Below are positions 8,754 to 16,889 of a stretch of DNA of 64,000 nucleotides, piece by piece (positions within the stretch are counted from its first letter, which is position 1; each line of letters begins with the position of its first letter). The DNA lies in contig JACKKF010000002.1 of the NCBI GenBank assembly GCA_020637555.1, positions 1-64,000 of the forward strand, read 5' to 3'. The DNA is from Rhodobacter sp. Its GTDB lineage: Bacteria; Pseudomonadota; Alphaproteobacteria; Rhodobacterales; Rhodobacteraceae. The position numbers and the translations under genes were made by a program. The notes under the pieces are model-generated. The model did no database searches. It had not been told where the DNA came from and worked only from the letters and a program-made list of their open reading frames with translations.

Positions 8754-9920
8754 ATGTCCCCCACCCAGACGCTGACGACGCGCGAGATCCTCGCCAAGCT
8801 GATCTCGTTTCCGACCGTCAGCCGCGACACCAACCTGCCGCTGGTCGATTGGGTGCAGGACTATCTGGCCGCGCATGGCATCGCCAGCGAGCGGGTGATG
8901 TCGCCTTGCGGCACCAAGGCCCATCTGTTCGCCGGGATCGGCCCCGATGCGCCGGGCGGGGTGGCGTTGTCCGGGCATACCGATGTCGTCCCGGTCGATG
9001 GTCAGAACTGGAGCAGCGATCCCTTCGAGATGGTCGAACGCGACGGCAAACTGTTTGGCCGGGGCACCTGCGACATGAAGGGCTTCGACGCCATGGCCAT
9101 CGCCGCGATGGTCAAGGCAAAGGACGCGCCGCTGAAGCGGCCGTTGCAGCTGGCACTCAGCTTTGACGAGGAGGTCGGCTGCATGGCCGTCGTGGACCTG
9201 GTCGAGGCGCTCAAGGGGTCGGCGCTGCCGCGCGCGGAATCGGTGATCGTGGGCGAGCCGTCGATGATGAAGGTCGTCACCGGCCACAAGGGGGGCTCGG
9301 GCTTCTGGGTGCATGTCGAGGGGTTCGAGGTTCATTCCTCGCTGCAACCCTATGGTGTCAGCGCGATCCACGAGGCCGCGCGTCTGATCCAGTGGGCGAA
9401 CGACATGAATGACCAGATGGCGGCGGCCGAACCCAGTGCGCTGGCCGCGCCCTTTGATCCGCCGTATTCGACCCTGCATGTGGGCACGATCACCGGCGGC
9501 ACCGCGAACAACATCACCGCCAAGACCTGCGATTTCATGTTGGGGGTGCGCGCCGTGCCCGGGGAAACGGGCTGGGCGGAAAAGATGCTGGCCGCCGGGG
9601 CGGAGCTGGACGCGCGCATGAAGAAGATCCGCCCCGAGGCCGGGGTCACCATGACGCCCGCCTTTGGCGTGCCGCCTCTCACCCCGGAAGAGAACGGCCC
9701 CGCCGAAGCCCTGGCGCGCCGTCTGACCGGCGACAACGGGCTGCATGTGGTCAGTTACGGGACCGAAGGGGGACAGTTCCAGGTGCGCGGCTATTCGGCG
9801 GTGATCTGCGGGCCCGGCGACATTGCCCAGGCGCATCAGCCCGATGAGTTCCTGGACCTGTCGCAACTGGTGGCTGGCGATGCGTTCATGGACAAGCTGA
9901 TCGCAGATCTCTGTCAATGA
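8754..9920 (+). CDS. argE: Acetylornithine deacetylase-type M20 peptidase
   Basis: This 388-aa cytoplasmic metallohydrolase is of the ArgE/DapE branch of M20, which removes the acetyl group from N-acetyl-L-ornithine. Visible motifs are the first metal site SGHTDVVP, the GRGTCDMKG aspartate ligand, SFDEEVGC with the catalytic Glu pair, and the dimerisation domain with GTITGGTANNI. The start at ATG 8754 has GGAGAAG upstream; a 29-codon in-frame extension is not conserved-looking. The stop overlaps the start of the next gene (ATGA). The setting is catabolic rather than arginine-biosynthetic, so the true substrate may be another N-acyl amino acid. Confidence 0.85.
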   Translation: MSPTQTLTTREILAKLISFPTVSRDTNLPLVDWVQDYLAAHGIASERVMSPCGTKAHLFAGIGPDAPGGVALSGHTDVVPVDGQNWSSDPFEMVERDGKLFGRGTCDMKGFDAMAIAAMVKAKDAPLKRPLQLALSFDEEVGCMAVVDLVEALKGSALPRAESVIVGEPSMMKVVTGHKGGSGFWVHVEGFEVHSSLQPYGVSAIHEAARLIQWANDMNDQMAAAEPSALAAPFDPPYSTLHVGTITGGTANNITAKTCDFMLGVRAVPGETGWAEKMLAAGAELDARMKKIRPEAGVTMTPAFGVPPLTPEENGPAEALARRLTGDNGLHVVSYGTEGGQFQVRGYSAVICGPGDIAQAHQPDEFLDLSQLVAGDAFMDKLIADLCQ

Positions 9921-10603
9921 GCCGCATCCTGCTGATCGAGAATTTCGACGACGGCCCCGAACCGGATCGCGTCCGGCTGTTTCTGGATCGGGCAGGGCGC
10001 GACTATACCGTGATCCGCCCTCATGCGGGCGATTCGGTGCCGCGCTCGGCCGAAGGGCTGGCGGCGGCGGTGATCTATGGCGGCGCGCAAGAGATCTATC
10101 AGACCGACCGCTTTCCCTATCTGGCCGACGAGCACGCCCTTGCCGCCGATGCGGTGAGGCGGGATGTGCCCCTGCTGGGGCTGTGCCTGGGGGCGCAATG
10201 CATCGCCTGGGCGCATGGGGCCGATGTGCGCCCCCATCCCGATGGCGCGGTCGAGTTCGGGTATTACGACCTCACCCCCGCCCCGGAAGGCCAGGCGCTG
10301 TTCGGGGGGCCGGTGGTCATGCCGCAATGGCACGGTCACGGGTTCGATCTGCCCGACGGCGCAACCCGGCTGGCGTCGAGCGCGCTCTATCCCAACCAGG
10401 CCTTTCGCCTCGGCTCTGCCTGGGCGTTCCAGTTCCACCCCGAGGTGACGCCACGGCGGATGCGACGCTGGCAGGCGCACGATGCCGCGCCCTGGTCCGC
10501 GCCCGGGGCTCAGGACCGGGACGAACAGGACCGGCGCCTGGGCGCGCACGACGCCGCGATCGACGCCTGGTTCATGGCCTTTCTTGCGCGGTTCTTCGCC
10601 TGA
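9917..10603 (+). CDS. Class I glutamine amidotransferase (GATase1) domain protein
   Basis: This 228-aa stand-alone GATase1 domain resembles the glutaminase half of GMP synthase. The nucleophile lies in LGLCLGAQ and the His/Glu pair in FQFHPEV, so the catalytic triad is complete. There is no synthetase domain. Its start overlaps the argE-type stop by 4 bases, so the two are co-translated. Stand-alone members of this group include gamma-glutamyl hydrolases (PuuD-like). Cleaving a gamma-glutamyl or amide bond of a compound handled by the neighbouring deacylases is my inference. Confidence 0.8.
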   Translation: MSRILLIENFDDGPEPDRVRLFLDRAGRDYTVIRPHAGDSVPRSAEGLAAAVIYGGAQEIYQTDRFPYLADEHALAADAVRRDVPLLGLCLGAQCIAWAHGADVRPHPDGAVEFGYYDLTPAPEGQALFGGPVVMPQWHGHGFDLPDGATRLASSALYPNQAFRLGSAWAFQFHPEVTPRRMRRWQAHDAAPWSAPGAQDRDEQDRRLGAHDAAIDAWFMAFLARFFA

Positions 10604-10751
10604 ACGCCCGCTGCCCTGCGCCGGCGCACGCCTCGGGCCCCGCCATGGGCCGCAAACCCGACGCTGACGCCGGGAACTTTGTGAAAGGGGTTGCCCTTGG
10701 CGCGGGTTCGGACCAACTTCACAGGTGAAGCATATAGACAGGGAGACCCAC

Positions 10752-11918
10752 ATGCCCGTCCGCAACCGCCTGGCCGAGATGCACCCCGAGATCACAGCCT
10801 GGCGTCGTGACCTGCACGAGCATCCGGAACTGCTGTATGATCTGCCGCGCACCTCGAAACTTGTGGCCGAGCGTCTGACCGCGTTCGGCTGTGACGAGGT
10901 GGTTCCCGGAATCGGCCGCTCGGGTGTGGTGGGCGTCATCAAGGGGCGCAAGACCGGATCGGGCCGGGTCACGCTGTTCCGCGCCGACATGGACGCGCTG
11001 CCCATCCACGAGATCACCGGGCTCGACTATGCCTCGAAGACCGAGGGCAAGATGCACGCCTGCGGCCATGACGGCCACACGGCAATTCTGCTGGGCGCGG
11101 CCAAGTATCTGGCCGAGACGCGGAATTTCGACGGCACGGTGGTTCTGGCCTTTCAGCCGGCCGAAGAGGGCGGCGCGGGCGGCAAGGCGATGGTCGACGA
11201 CGGCATGATGGACCGCTGGGGCGTGGACGAGGTTTACGGCCTGCACAACATGCCCGGCCTGCCGACCGGCAGTTTCGCCATCCGCGAGGGGGCGTTGCTG
11301 GCCTCGGCCGATGAATTCATCATCACCGTGACCGGCCGGGGCGGCCACGCGGCCGTTCCGCACATGACCGTGGACACGACGCTGGTGGCCAGCCATATCG
11401 TCGTCGCGCTGCAATCCATCGTCTCGCGCAATGTCGATCCGCTGGGCAATGTCGTGGTGACGGTGGGCGCATTCCATACCGATTCGGTGGCGTCGAACGT
11501 CATTGCCCATACCGTCACGCTGAAAGGCACGGTGCGCACGCTCGATCCCGCGCTCAGGCAACTGGCGCATGAGCGGATCATGGCGCTGGTTCCGGCGACC
11601 GCCGAAGCCTATGGTGCAACCGCCGAGATCCAGTATGACTGGGGCTATCCCGTCACGATGAACCACCCCGAACAGACCGCGTTTGCCGCCGATTGCGCCG
11701 AAGAGGTCGCCGGCGCCTGCGATCGCAACGTCAAGCCTGCCATGCCGGCCGAGGATTTCGCCTATATGCTCGAGGCGCGGCCCGGCGCCTACATGCTGCT
11801 GGGCAATGGCGACACGCCGATGTGTCACCATCCCGCCTATCGCTTTGACGACGATGCCATCCCGGCGGGATGCAGCTGGTTCGTCACCCTCGCTGAACGT
11901 CGTATGCCGCTGGAGTAA
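10752..11918 (+). CDS. M20D amidohydrolase (hippurate hydrolase/IAA-amino acid hydrolase-like), copy 1
   Basis: This 388-aa protein is of the HipO/ILR1-like M20D family, which hydrolyses the amide of N-acyl amino acids. It shows FRADMDALP, ACGHDGHTA (metal-ligand Cys and His), PAEEGGAGG (catalytic Glu) and GLHNMPGLP (His ligand). The C-terminal PAEDFAYML stands where the other two copies have GGEDF, a divergence at a normally conserved spot. The final metal-ligand region CHHPAYRFDDD is present. The start at 10752 follows GGGAG. The stop is only 5 bases before the next copy. Confidence 0.9.
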   Translation: MPVRNRLAEMHPEITAWRRDLHEHPELLYDLPRTSKLVAERLTAFGCDEVVPGIGRSGVVGVIKGRKTGSGRVTLFRADMDALPIHEITGLDYASKTEGKMHACGHDGHTAILLGAAKYLAETRNFDGTVVLAFQPAEEGGAGGKAMVDDGMMDRWGVDEVYGLHNMPGLPTGSFAIREGALLASADEFIITVTGRGGHAAVPHMTVDTTLVASHIVVALQSIVSRNVDPLGNVVVTVGAFHTDSVASNVIAHTVTLKGTVRTLDPALRQLAHERIMALVPATAEAYGATAEIQYDWGYPVTMNHPEQTAFAADCAEEVAGACDRNVKPAMPAEDFAYMLEARPGAYMLLGNGDTPMCHHPAYRFDDDAIPAGCSWFVTLAERRMPLE

Positions 11919-11923
11919 CCCCT

Positions 11924-13093
11924 ATGGCCGTCAAGAATCGCATCGCCGACATGCAGCCCGAAATCGCCGCCTGGCGCCAGGACCTGCACGCCCATCCCGA
12001 ACTCAGGTTCGATCTGCCGCGCACCACCGCCAAGGTTGCGGGTCTGCTGCGCGACTTTGGCGTGGACGAGATCACCGAGGGCGTGGGCCGCGCGGGCATC
12101 GTTGCCGTGATCCGTGGCCGCCGGACCGATTCGGGCCGCGTGCTCGGCTTCCGGGCCGACATGGACGCGCTGCCGATCCTCGAGGCGACCGGCGCGGACT
12201 ATGCCTCGCAGGTCGAGGGCAAGATGCACGCCTGCGGTCACGACGGGCATACGGCGGTGCTGCTGGGCGCCGCGAAATACCTGGCCGAGACACGGAACTT
12301 CGATGGCACCGTCGTCCTGGCGTTTCAGCCCGCCGAGGAGGGCGGCGGCGGTGCGCGCGCCATGATCGAGGATGGCCTGATGGATCGCTGGGGCATCCAG
12401 GAGATCTATGGCCTGCACAATTTCCCCGGCATTCCGGTGGGCCAGTTCGCGATCAAGGACGGCCCGATGCTGGCCGCCGCCGACTTTTTCGAGATCACCG
12501 TGCGCGGCAAGGGCGGGCACGGCGCGCAGCCGCATGTCAGCGTCGATTCGACACTGGCCGGCGCCGCGATCGTCATGGCGATGCAGCAGGTCGTCGCGCG
12601 CAACGTCGATCCGCTGCAACCGGCTGTGGTGTCGATGACCGGTTTTCAGACCGAAACCATGGCGCATAATGTCATCCCGGCCTCGGTCAAGCTGACGGGC
12701 ACGGTGCGCACCTTCCATGTGCCGACCAAGGAACTGGTCCGCGACCGCATGAAGGCGATCGCGGAATCGACCGCCGCCGCCTATGGGGCCGAGGTGGATT
12801 TCGCCTATTTCGACGGCGTCCTGCCGACCATCAACGCCACCGATCCGACGGGCTATGCCCGGGCCGCGGCCGAGTCCGTGACCGGCCAGGCGCCGCTGGA
12901 CCTGCCGCCATCGATGGGCGGCGAGGATTTCTCGGAAATGCTGGCGGTGCGCCCGGGGGCGTTCATCATCCTCGGCAACGGTCCCTCGGCCGACCTGCAC
13001 CACCCCGAATACAATTTCAACGACGAGGCGATCCCCGCCGGATCGAGCTGGTTCGCGACCCTTGCGGAACAGCGCATGCCCCTGTCGAACTGA
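11924..13093 (+). CDS. M20D amidohydrolase (hippurate hydrolase-like), copy 2
   Basis: This 389-aa close paralogue of its two neighbours has FRADMDALP, ACGHDGHTA, PAEEGGGG, GLHNFPGIP, GKGGHGAQPH (dimerisation-domain His), SMGGEDFSEML and DLHHPEYNFND. All expected metal and catalytic residues are present. Its Shine-Dalgarno (TGGAG) overlaps the stop of copy 1, indicating coupled translation. It likely deacylates N-acyl or N-aroyl amino acids; differences around the dimerisation domain suggest distinct acyl or amino-acid preference. Confidence 0.9.
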   Translation: MAVKNRIADMQPEIAAWRQDLHAHPELRFDLPRTTAKVAGLLRDFGVDEITEGVGRAGIVAVIRGRRTDSGRVLGFRADMDALPILEATGADYASQVEGKMHACGHDGHTAVLLGAAKYLAETRNFDGTVVLAFQPAEEGGGGARAMIEDGLMDRWGIQEIYGLHNFPGIPVGQFAIKDGPMLAAADFFEITVRGKGGHGAQPHVSVDSTLAGAAIVMAMQQVVARNVDPLQPAVVSMTGFQTETMAHNVIPASVKLTGTVRTFHVPTKELVRDRMKAIAESTAAAYGAEVDFAYFDGVLPTINATDPTGYARAAAESVTGQAPLDLPPSMGGEDFSEMLAVRPGAFIILGNGPSADLHHPEYNFNDEAIPAGSSWFATLAEQRMPLSN

Positions 13094-13107
13094 CCCAGGA
13101 GGAACGA

Positions 13108-14268
13108 ATGCCTGTCAAGAACCGCTTTGCCGAACTGCTGCCCGACATCACTGCCTGGCGCCGTGACTTCCACGAAAATCCCGAGCTTCTCTATGATACG
13201 CACCGGACCGCGGGCATCGTCGCCGAAAAATTGCGCGCGTTCGGCCTGGACGAGGTGACCGAAGGGATCGGCCGGACCGGCGTCGTGGGCGTGATCCGGG
13301 GGAAATCGAACACCTCGGGCAAGGTGATCGGGCTCAGGGCCGACATGGACGCGCTGCCGATCATCGAAGCGTCCGGTGCGCCGCATGCCTCGAAGACACC
13401 GGGCAAGATGCACGCCTGTGGCCACGACGGCCATACCGCGATGCTGCTGGGCGCCGCCCAGTATCTGGCCGAGACCCGCAATTTCGACGGCACCGTGGTC
13501 GTCATCTTCCAGCCCGCCGAAGAAGGGGGCGCGGGCGGCAAGGCGATGTGCGACGATGGCCTGATGGAGCGGTGGGGCATTCAGGAAGTCTACGGGATGC
13601 ACAACATGCCCGGTCTGCCGGTCGGGCAGTTCGCGATCCGCGAGGGGGCCTTCTTTGCCGCGACCGACACCTTCACCATCAAGGTCGAGGGCAAGGGCGG
13701 TCACGCTGCCAAGCCGCACGATACGGTGGACACCACGGTGGTTGCGGCGCAACTGGTCACCGCGTTGCAGACCATCGCCAGCCGTAACCACGACCCGGTC
13801 AAGAACCTGGTGGTTTCGGTGACCTCGTTCCGCACGGAAAGCGAGGCGTTCAACGTGATTCCGCAGCATGTCGAACTGCGTGGCACCGTGCGCACCATGG
13901 ACGCCGATACCCGCGCCCTTGCCGAGGCGCGGATCAAGGCGATCAGCGACGGGATCTGCGCCGCGTTCGGCGCCCGCGCGACCGTCGATTATCTCAAGGG
14001 CTATCCGGTCATGGTGAACAGCCCCGAGCAGACCGCCTTTGCCGCGCGGGTCGCGGAAAAGGTATCGGGCGGTTGCGCGCCGGCACCGCTGGTCATGGGC
14101 GGCGAGGACTTCGCCTATATGCTCGAGGAACGTCCGGGGGCCTATATCCTGGTCGGCAATGGCGACACGGCGATGGTGCATCACCCGGCCTATGATTTCG
14201 ATGACAACGCCATTCCCGCCGGCTGCTCGTGGTGGGCCGAGATCGTCGAACAGCGCATGCCGGCCTGA
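13108..14268 (+). CDS. M20D amidohydrolase (hippurate hydrolase-like), copy 3
   Basis: This 386-aa protein is the third tandem paralogue. Motifs are LRADMDALP, ACGHDGHTA, PAEEGGAGG, GMHNMPGLP, GKGGHAAKPH, VMGGEDFAYML and VHHPAYDFDD, with metal ligands complete. AGGAGGAA lies just before the start, which is 14 bases after copy 2. It is the last gene of the argE-type operon; a G/C-rich convergent gap follows. Confidence 0.9.
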   Translation: MPVKNRFAELLPDITAWRRDFHENPELLYDTHRTAGIVAEKLRAFGLDEVTEGIGRTGVVGVIRGKSNTSGKVIGLRADMDALPIIEASGAPHASKTPGKMHACGHDGHTAMLLGAAQYLAETRNFDGTVVVIFQPAEEGGAGGKAMCDDGLMERWGIQEVYGMHNMPGLPVGQFAIREGAFFAATDTFTIKVEGKGGHAAKPHDTVDTTVVAAQLVTALQTIASRNHDPVKNLVVSVTSFRTESEAFNVIPQHVELRGTVRTMDADTRALAEARIKAISDGICAAFGARATVDYLKGYPVMVNSPEQTAFAARVAEKVSGGCAPAPLVMGGEDFAYMLEERPGAYILVGNGDTAMVHHPAYDFDDNAIPAGCSWWAEIVEQRMPA

Positions 14269-14587
14269 CGCGGCGGGGACTGCGGGGGCGGGGTGCGCCG
14301 GTCGCCCCCCCCCATCACACCCGTATCGCCCGGCCTGGTGTTGCCCGCCTCCTGTGGCCGGCCCTCGGGTGGCCCTGGCGGCGGCGTGCTGGTTCGGGGA
14401 CGCATCGGACCGGCGCACGGCAGTCTGGTCGCGCCGCCTCCCGTTCCTGCCAGTGGCGGGCCGCGTGGGTCGATGCGGGGCGGGTGCCGCCTGACCGGAC
14501 AGACCGTGCGGTTTGGTCCGCACAAGCGGCCGTGCCGTGTGCAGGCCGGGGCGGTCGGATGCGCCGATGCTGGTGCGCAACGCACGG
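14269..14587. other. Convergent intergenic gap, no gene seen
   Basis: These 319 bases lie between the ends of the third amidohydrolase gene and the flagellar-cluster gene. A possible weak hairpin (14284-14290 with 14303-14309, GGGGGCG/CGCCCCC) follows the amidohydrolase stop without a T-run. Open frames across it show no family resemblance. Confidence 0.5.
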
Positions 14588-14965
14588 TCATGGCGATTCT
14601 TTCGGGGCACGGGATCGGGCGCGGGCGCGGTCCGTCAGATCCGACAGCACGGCGGCCCGCCCGAAAGCCTGCGCTGCCGCCGGGCGCTGGCGCAGCCAGT
14701 CGGCTGTGACCAGGGCGAGTTGCTGGTTCAACCGCCGATGCTGGGCCTCGGCCCAGCGGCGATGCGCGAGACGGGCCTGGACCAGCGCCGCTCCCTCCTC
14801 GTCCGAGGACAGCGGGGCCTCGGTCTGTCTCAGCGCCGCGATCGCAGACAAGAGCCGGCCACGCGATTGCGCGACACCCGCCAGACGAGCCAGTTCCGCG
14901 TCGCGCTTCAGTGCCGCCAGACTGGCCAGTCGGGCCAGCGCGGCCGGATCGGTCCTGCGTGTCAT
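14588..14965 (-). CDS. Small alpha-helical protein of the flagellar cluster, unidentified
   Basis: This 125-aa protein is rich in Ala, Arg, Leu and Gln with heptad-like spacing, so probably a coiled coil. I do not recognise a family. Its start overlaps the 3' end of flhB (ATGA-type junction), so it is the last gene of the flhA-fliR-flhB operon. Size, charge and position resemble small export chaperone-like or FliJ-like proteins, but that is inference only. Confidence 0.6.
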   Translation of the reverse strand: MTRRTDPAALARLASLAALKRDAELARLAGVAQSRGRLLSAIAALRQTEAPLSSDEEGAALVQARLAHRRWAEAQHRRLNQQLALVTADWLRQRPAAAQAFGRAAVLSDLTDRARARSRAPKESP

Positions 14966-16104
14966 CGCTCAGCGCCCCTGTCCGGTCGGCGTTCCGTCGG
15001 TCGCGCGCCGCCGACGCGCGGCCGGCCGCGCGCGCGGGCCTTCGTTCGCATCGTTTCGGCAAAACGGATCGCGGCGGCGACCGGGGCGTAATGTTCAGGC
15101 GTGATTTCGGCGCCCAGGGCGACGGTTGCATGCAGCGCGCGGGCGGTCGGGGGGTCGGAATGGATCGGCACACCGGCGTCGGTCGCGGCTTGTCGGATGC
15201 GGGCGGCGATTTCGTCGGTGCCCTTGGCCACACAGACCGGTGCGCCCCGGCTTTCGGGCGACCAGCGCAGCGCCACCGCGTAATGCGTCGGGTTGACGAT
15301 GACCACGGCGGCGTTCGGAACATCGGCCAGCATCTGATTGGTGGCGATCGCGGTCGCGCGCTGACGCCGCTGCTGTTTCATGTGGGGATCGCCTTCGGAT
15401 TCCTTGTGGTCCTCGCGGGCTTCCTGATGGCTCATGCGTTGGCGGCGCTTGTGATCGGCGACCTGCCACAGATAATCGAGGCCACCGATCACCCCCATGA
15501 TCAGCACGACCAGCGCCAGAAACTCGCCCAGCAGCCGCAGCATTTCGACGCTGGCCTGTCCCGGGCTCTGGCCCATGGTGGCGATCAGGCGCGGCAGGCG
15601 CAGTGACAGGAACACCCACAGGAGACTGGCATAAACCACCAGCTTCACCACGCTTTTCGTGAACTCGACCAGGCCCGACAGGCCGAACTTGTTGCGTGCG
15701 TTGGCCAGGGGCGAGATGCGCGACAGTTTCGGTGCCAGTTTTTCCGGCGCGAGCACCAGACCGCGCAGCGCGATCAGAGCCGCCAGGGCCAGAAGGCCCG
15801 GGATCAGCAGGACCGGCGCCATGGCGCGCGCTGTGGCCGCCAGGATGCTGCCCGCCAGCGCCGTGCCCCCGCCCAGCATGGCCGGGCCCAGGTCGGGGGC
15901 GCGGTCGAGCAATGTCATGCCCAGCGTGCCCAGGCGCGGCGGGACCCAGCCGCCCGGCATCAGCGTGAGGGTCAGGAACCCCGCCATGGCGGCGGCGGCG
16001 GTGACGTCTGCGGTGCGCGGCAGGTCGCCCTTGCGACGGGCTTCGTCCAGCTTGCGCTGCGAGGCCTCGTGCGGGCGGTCGGCGTCATCCTCGTTGCCGC
16101 TCAT
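14962..16104 (-). CDS. flhB: Flagellar export switch protein FlhB
   Basis: This 380-aa inner-membrane component of the flagellar type III export gate controls the hook-to-filament substrate switch by self-cleavage. The N-terminal basic segment (HEASQRKLDEARRKG) is typical, four membrane spans follow, and the NPTH autocleavage site is at residues 271-274, followed by YAVALRW. The start at 16104 overlaps the fliR stop by 4 bases; the longer ORF start lies inside fliR and is rejected. It works with FlhA and FliR encoded just upstream. Confidence 0.95.
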   Translation of the reverse strand: MSGNEDDADRPHEASQRKLDEARRKGDLPRTADVTAAAAMAGFLTLTLMPGGWVPPRLGTLGMTLLDRAPDLGPAMLGGGTALAGSILAATARAMAPVLLIPGLLALAALIALRGLVLAPEKLAPKLSRISPLANARNKFGLSGLVEFTKSVVKLVVYASLLWVFLSLRLPRLIATMGQSPGQASVEMLRLLGEFLALVVLIMGVIGGLDYLWQVADHKRRQRMSHQEAREDHKESEGDPHMKQQRRQRATAIATNQMLADVPNAAVVIVNPTHYAVALRWSPESRGAPVCVAKGTDEIAARIRQAATDAGVPIHSDPPTARALHATVALGAEITPEHYAPVAAAIRFAETMRTKARARGRPRVGGARPTERRPDRGAER

Positions 16105-16889
16105 GGTCCGGCAACCGGATTGGCCAGAACCGCCATGAGGGCCGGCACCCAGAGGCTGAACATCAGCGGCGCCGTCAGCATCAGCAGCGCCAGCCCGCCC
16201 AGGGTCAGCGCGGGCGCGCCGACGAAGAACACCATCAACTGGGGCATGGCCCGGTTGATGGCCCCCAGCGCGAGGTTGTAGAGGCCGGCGCCGATCACGA
16301 AGGGCGCGGCAAGCGAGAAGCCCAGGGCAAAGGCCTGTGCCACGCGCGCGGTTCCCCAGTCGGCCAGAGACGCGGGCGAAAGCCAACGCCCCGGCGGAAA
16401 GAGGTCATAGGACAGCACCAGCAGCGCCGCCAGACGTTCGGGCAGGCCCGCCATGGCCGCCAGCGCAAGACCGCCGACGACCAGCAGATGCGCGATCGCG
16501 GGCTGGGGATCGACCCCGGCGCCACCAAAGGCCTGCGAGAGAGAGGTTGCCTGCGCGGCCATGGTGCCCGCCAACTGCAACGCCATCACCATCAGCCTGA
16601 GCGCAAGACCCAGAACCAGCCCCGACAGCGTTTCCTGCAGCAGGAACCGGGCCACGGGAATCGGCGCGGCCTCGGGGACCGGGATCGCCGCGACCACGGC
16701 GGGGGCGATGACAGCGGTCATCGCCAGGGCCGCGACCAGGCGGATGCGCACGGGAATCGCCCGTTCGCCCAGCACCGGGGCCAGCGCAAAGACGGGACCC
16801 ACGCGCGCCAGGACGAGGCCCCCTCCGGCCAGCCAGGCCTGAAGCTGAACCACCAGCGCGCCGAGCGCGTCGATCAGGTCCGGCGTCAT
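16101..16889 (-). CDS. fliR: Flagellar biosynthesis protein FliR
   Basis: This 262-aa polytopic protein forms the core of the flagellar export gate with FliP and FliQ. It is strongly hydrophobic, with about six spans, and has the family feature of ARVGPVF near the start and GLALRLMV in mid-protein. The start at 16889 overlaps the flhA stop by 4 bases. Its stop overlaps flhB. Confidence 0.92.
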   Translation of the reverse strand: MTPDLIDALGALVVQLQAWLAGGGLVLARVGPVFALAPVLGERAIPVRIRLVAALAMTAVIAPAVVAAIPVPEAAPIPVARFLLQETLSGLVLGLALRLMVMALQLAGTMAAQATSLSQAFGGAGVDPQPAIAHLLVVGGLALAAMAGLPERLAALLVLSYDLFPPGRWLSPASLADWGTARVAQAFALGFSLAAPFVIGAGLYNLALGAINRAMPQLMVFFVGAPALTLGGLALLMLTAPLMFSLWVPALMAVLANPVAGP

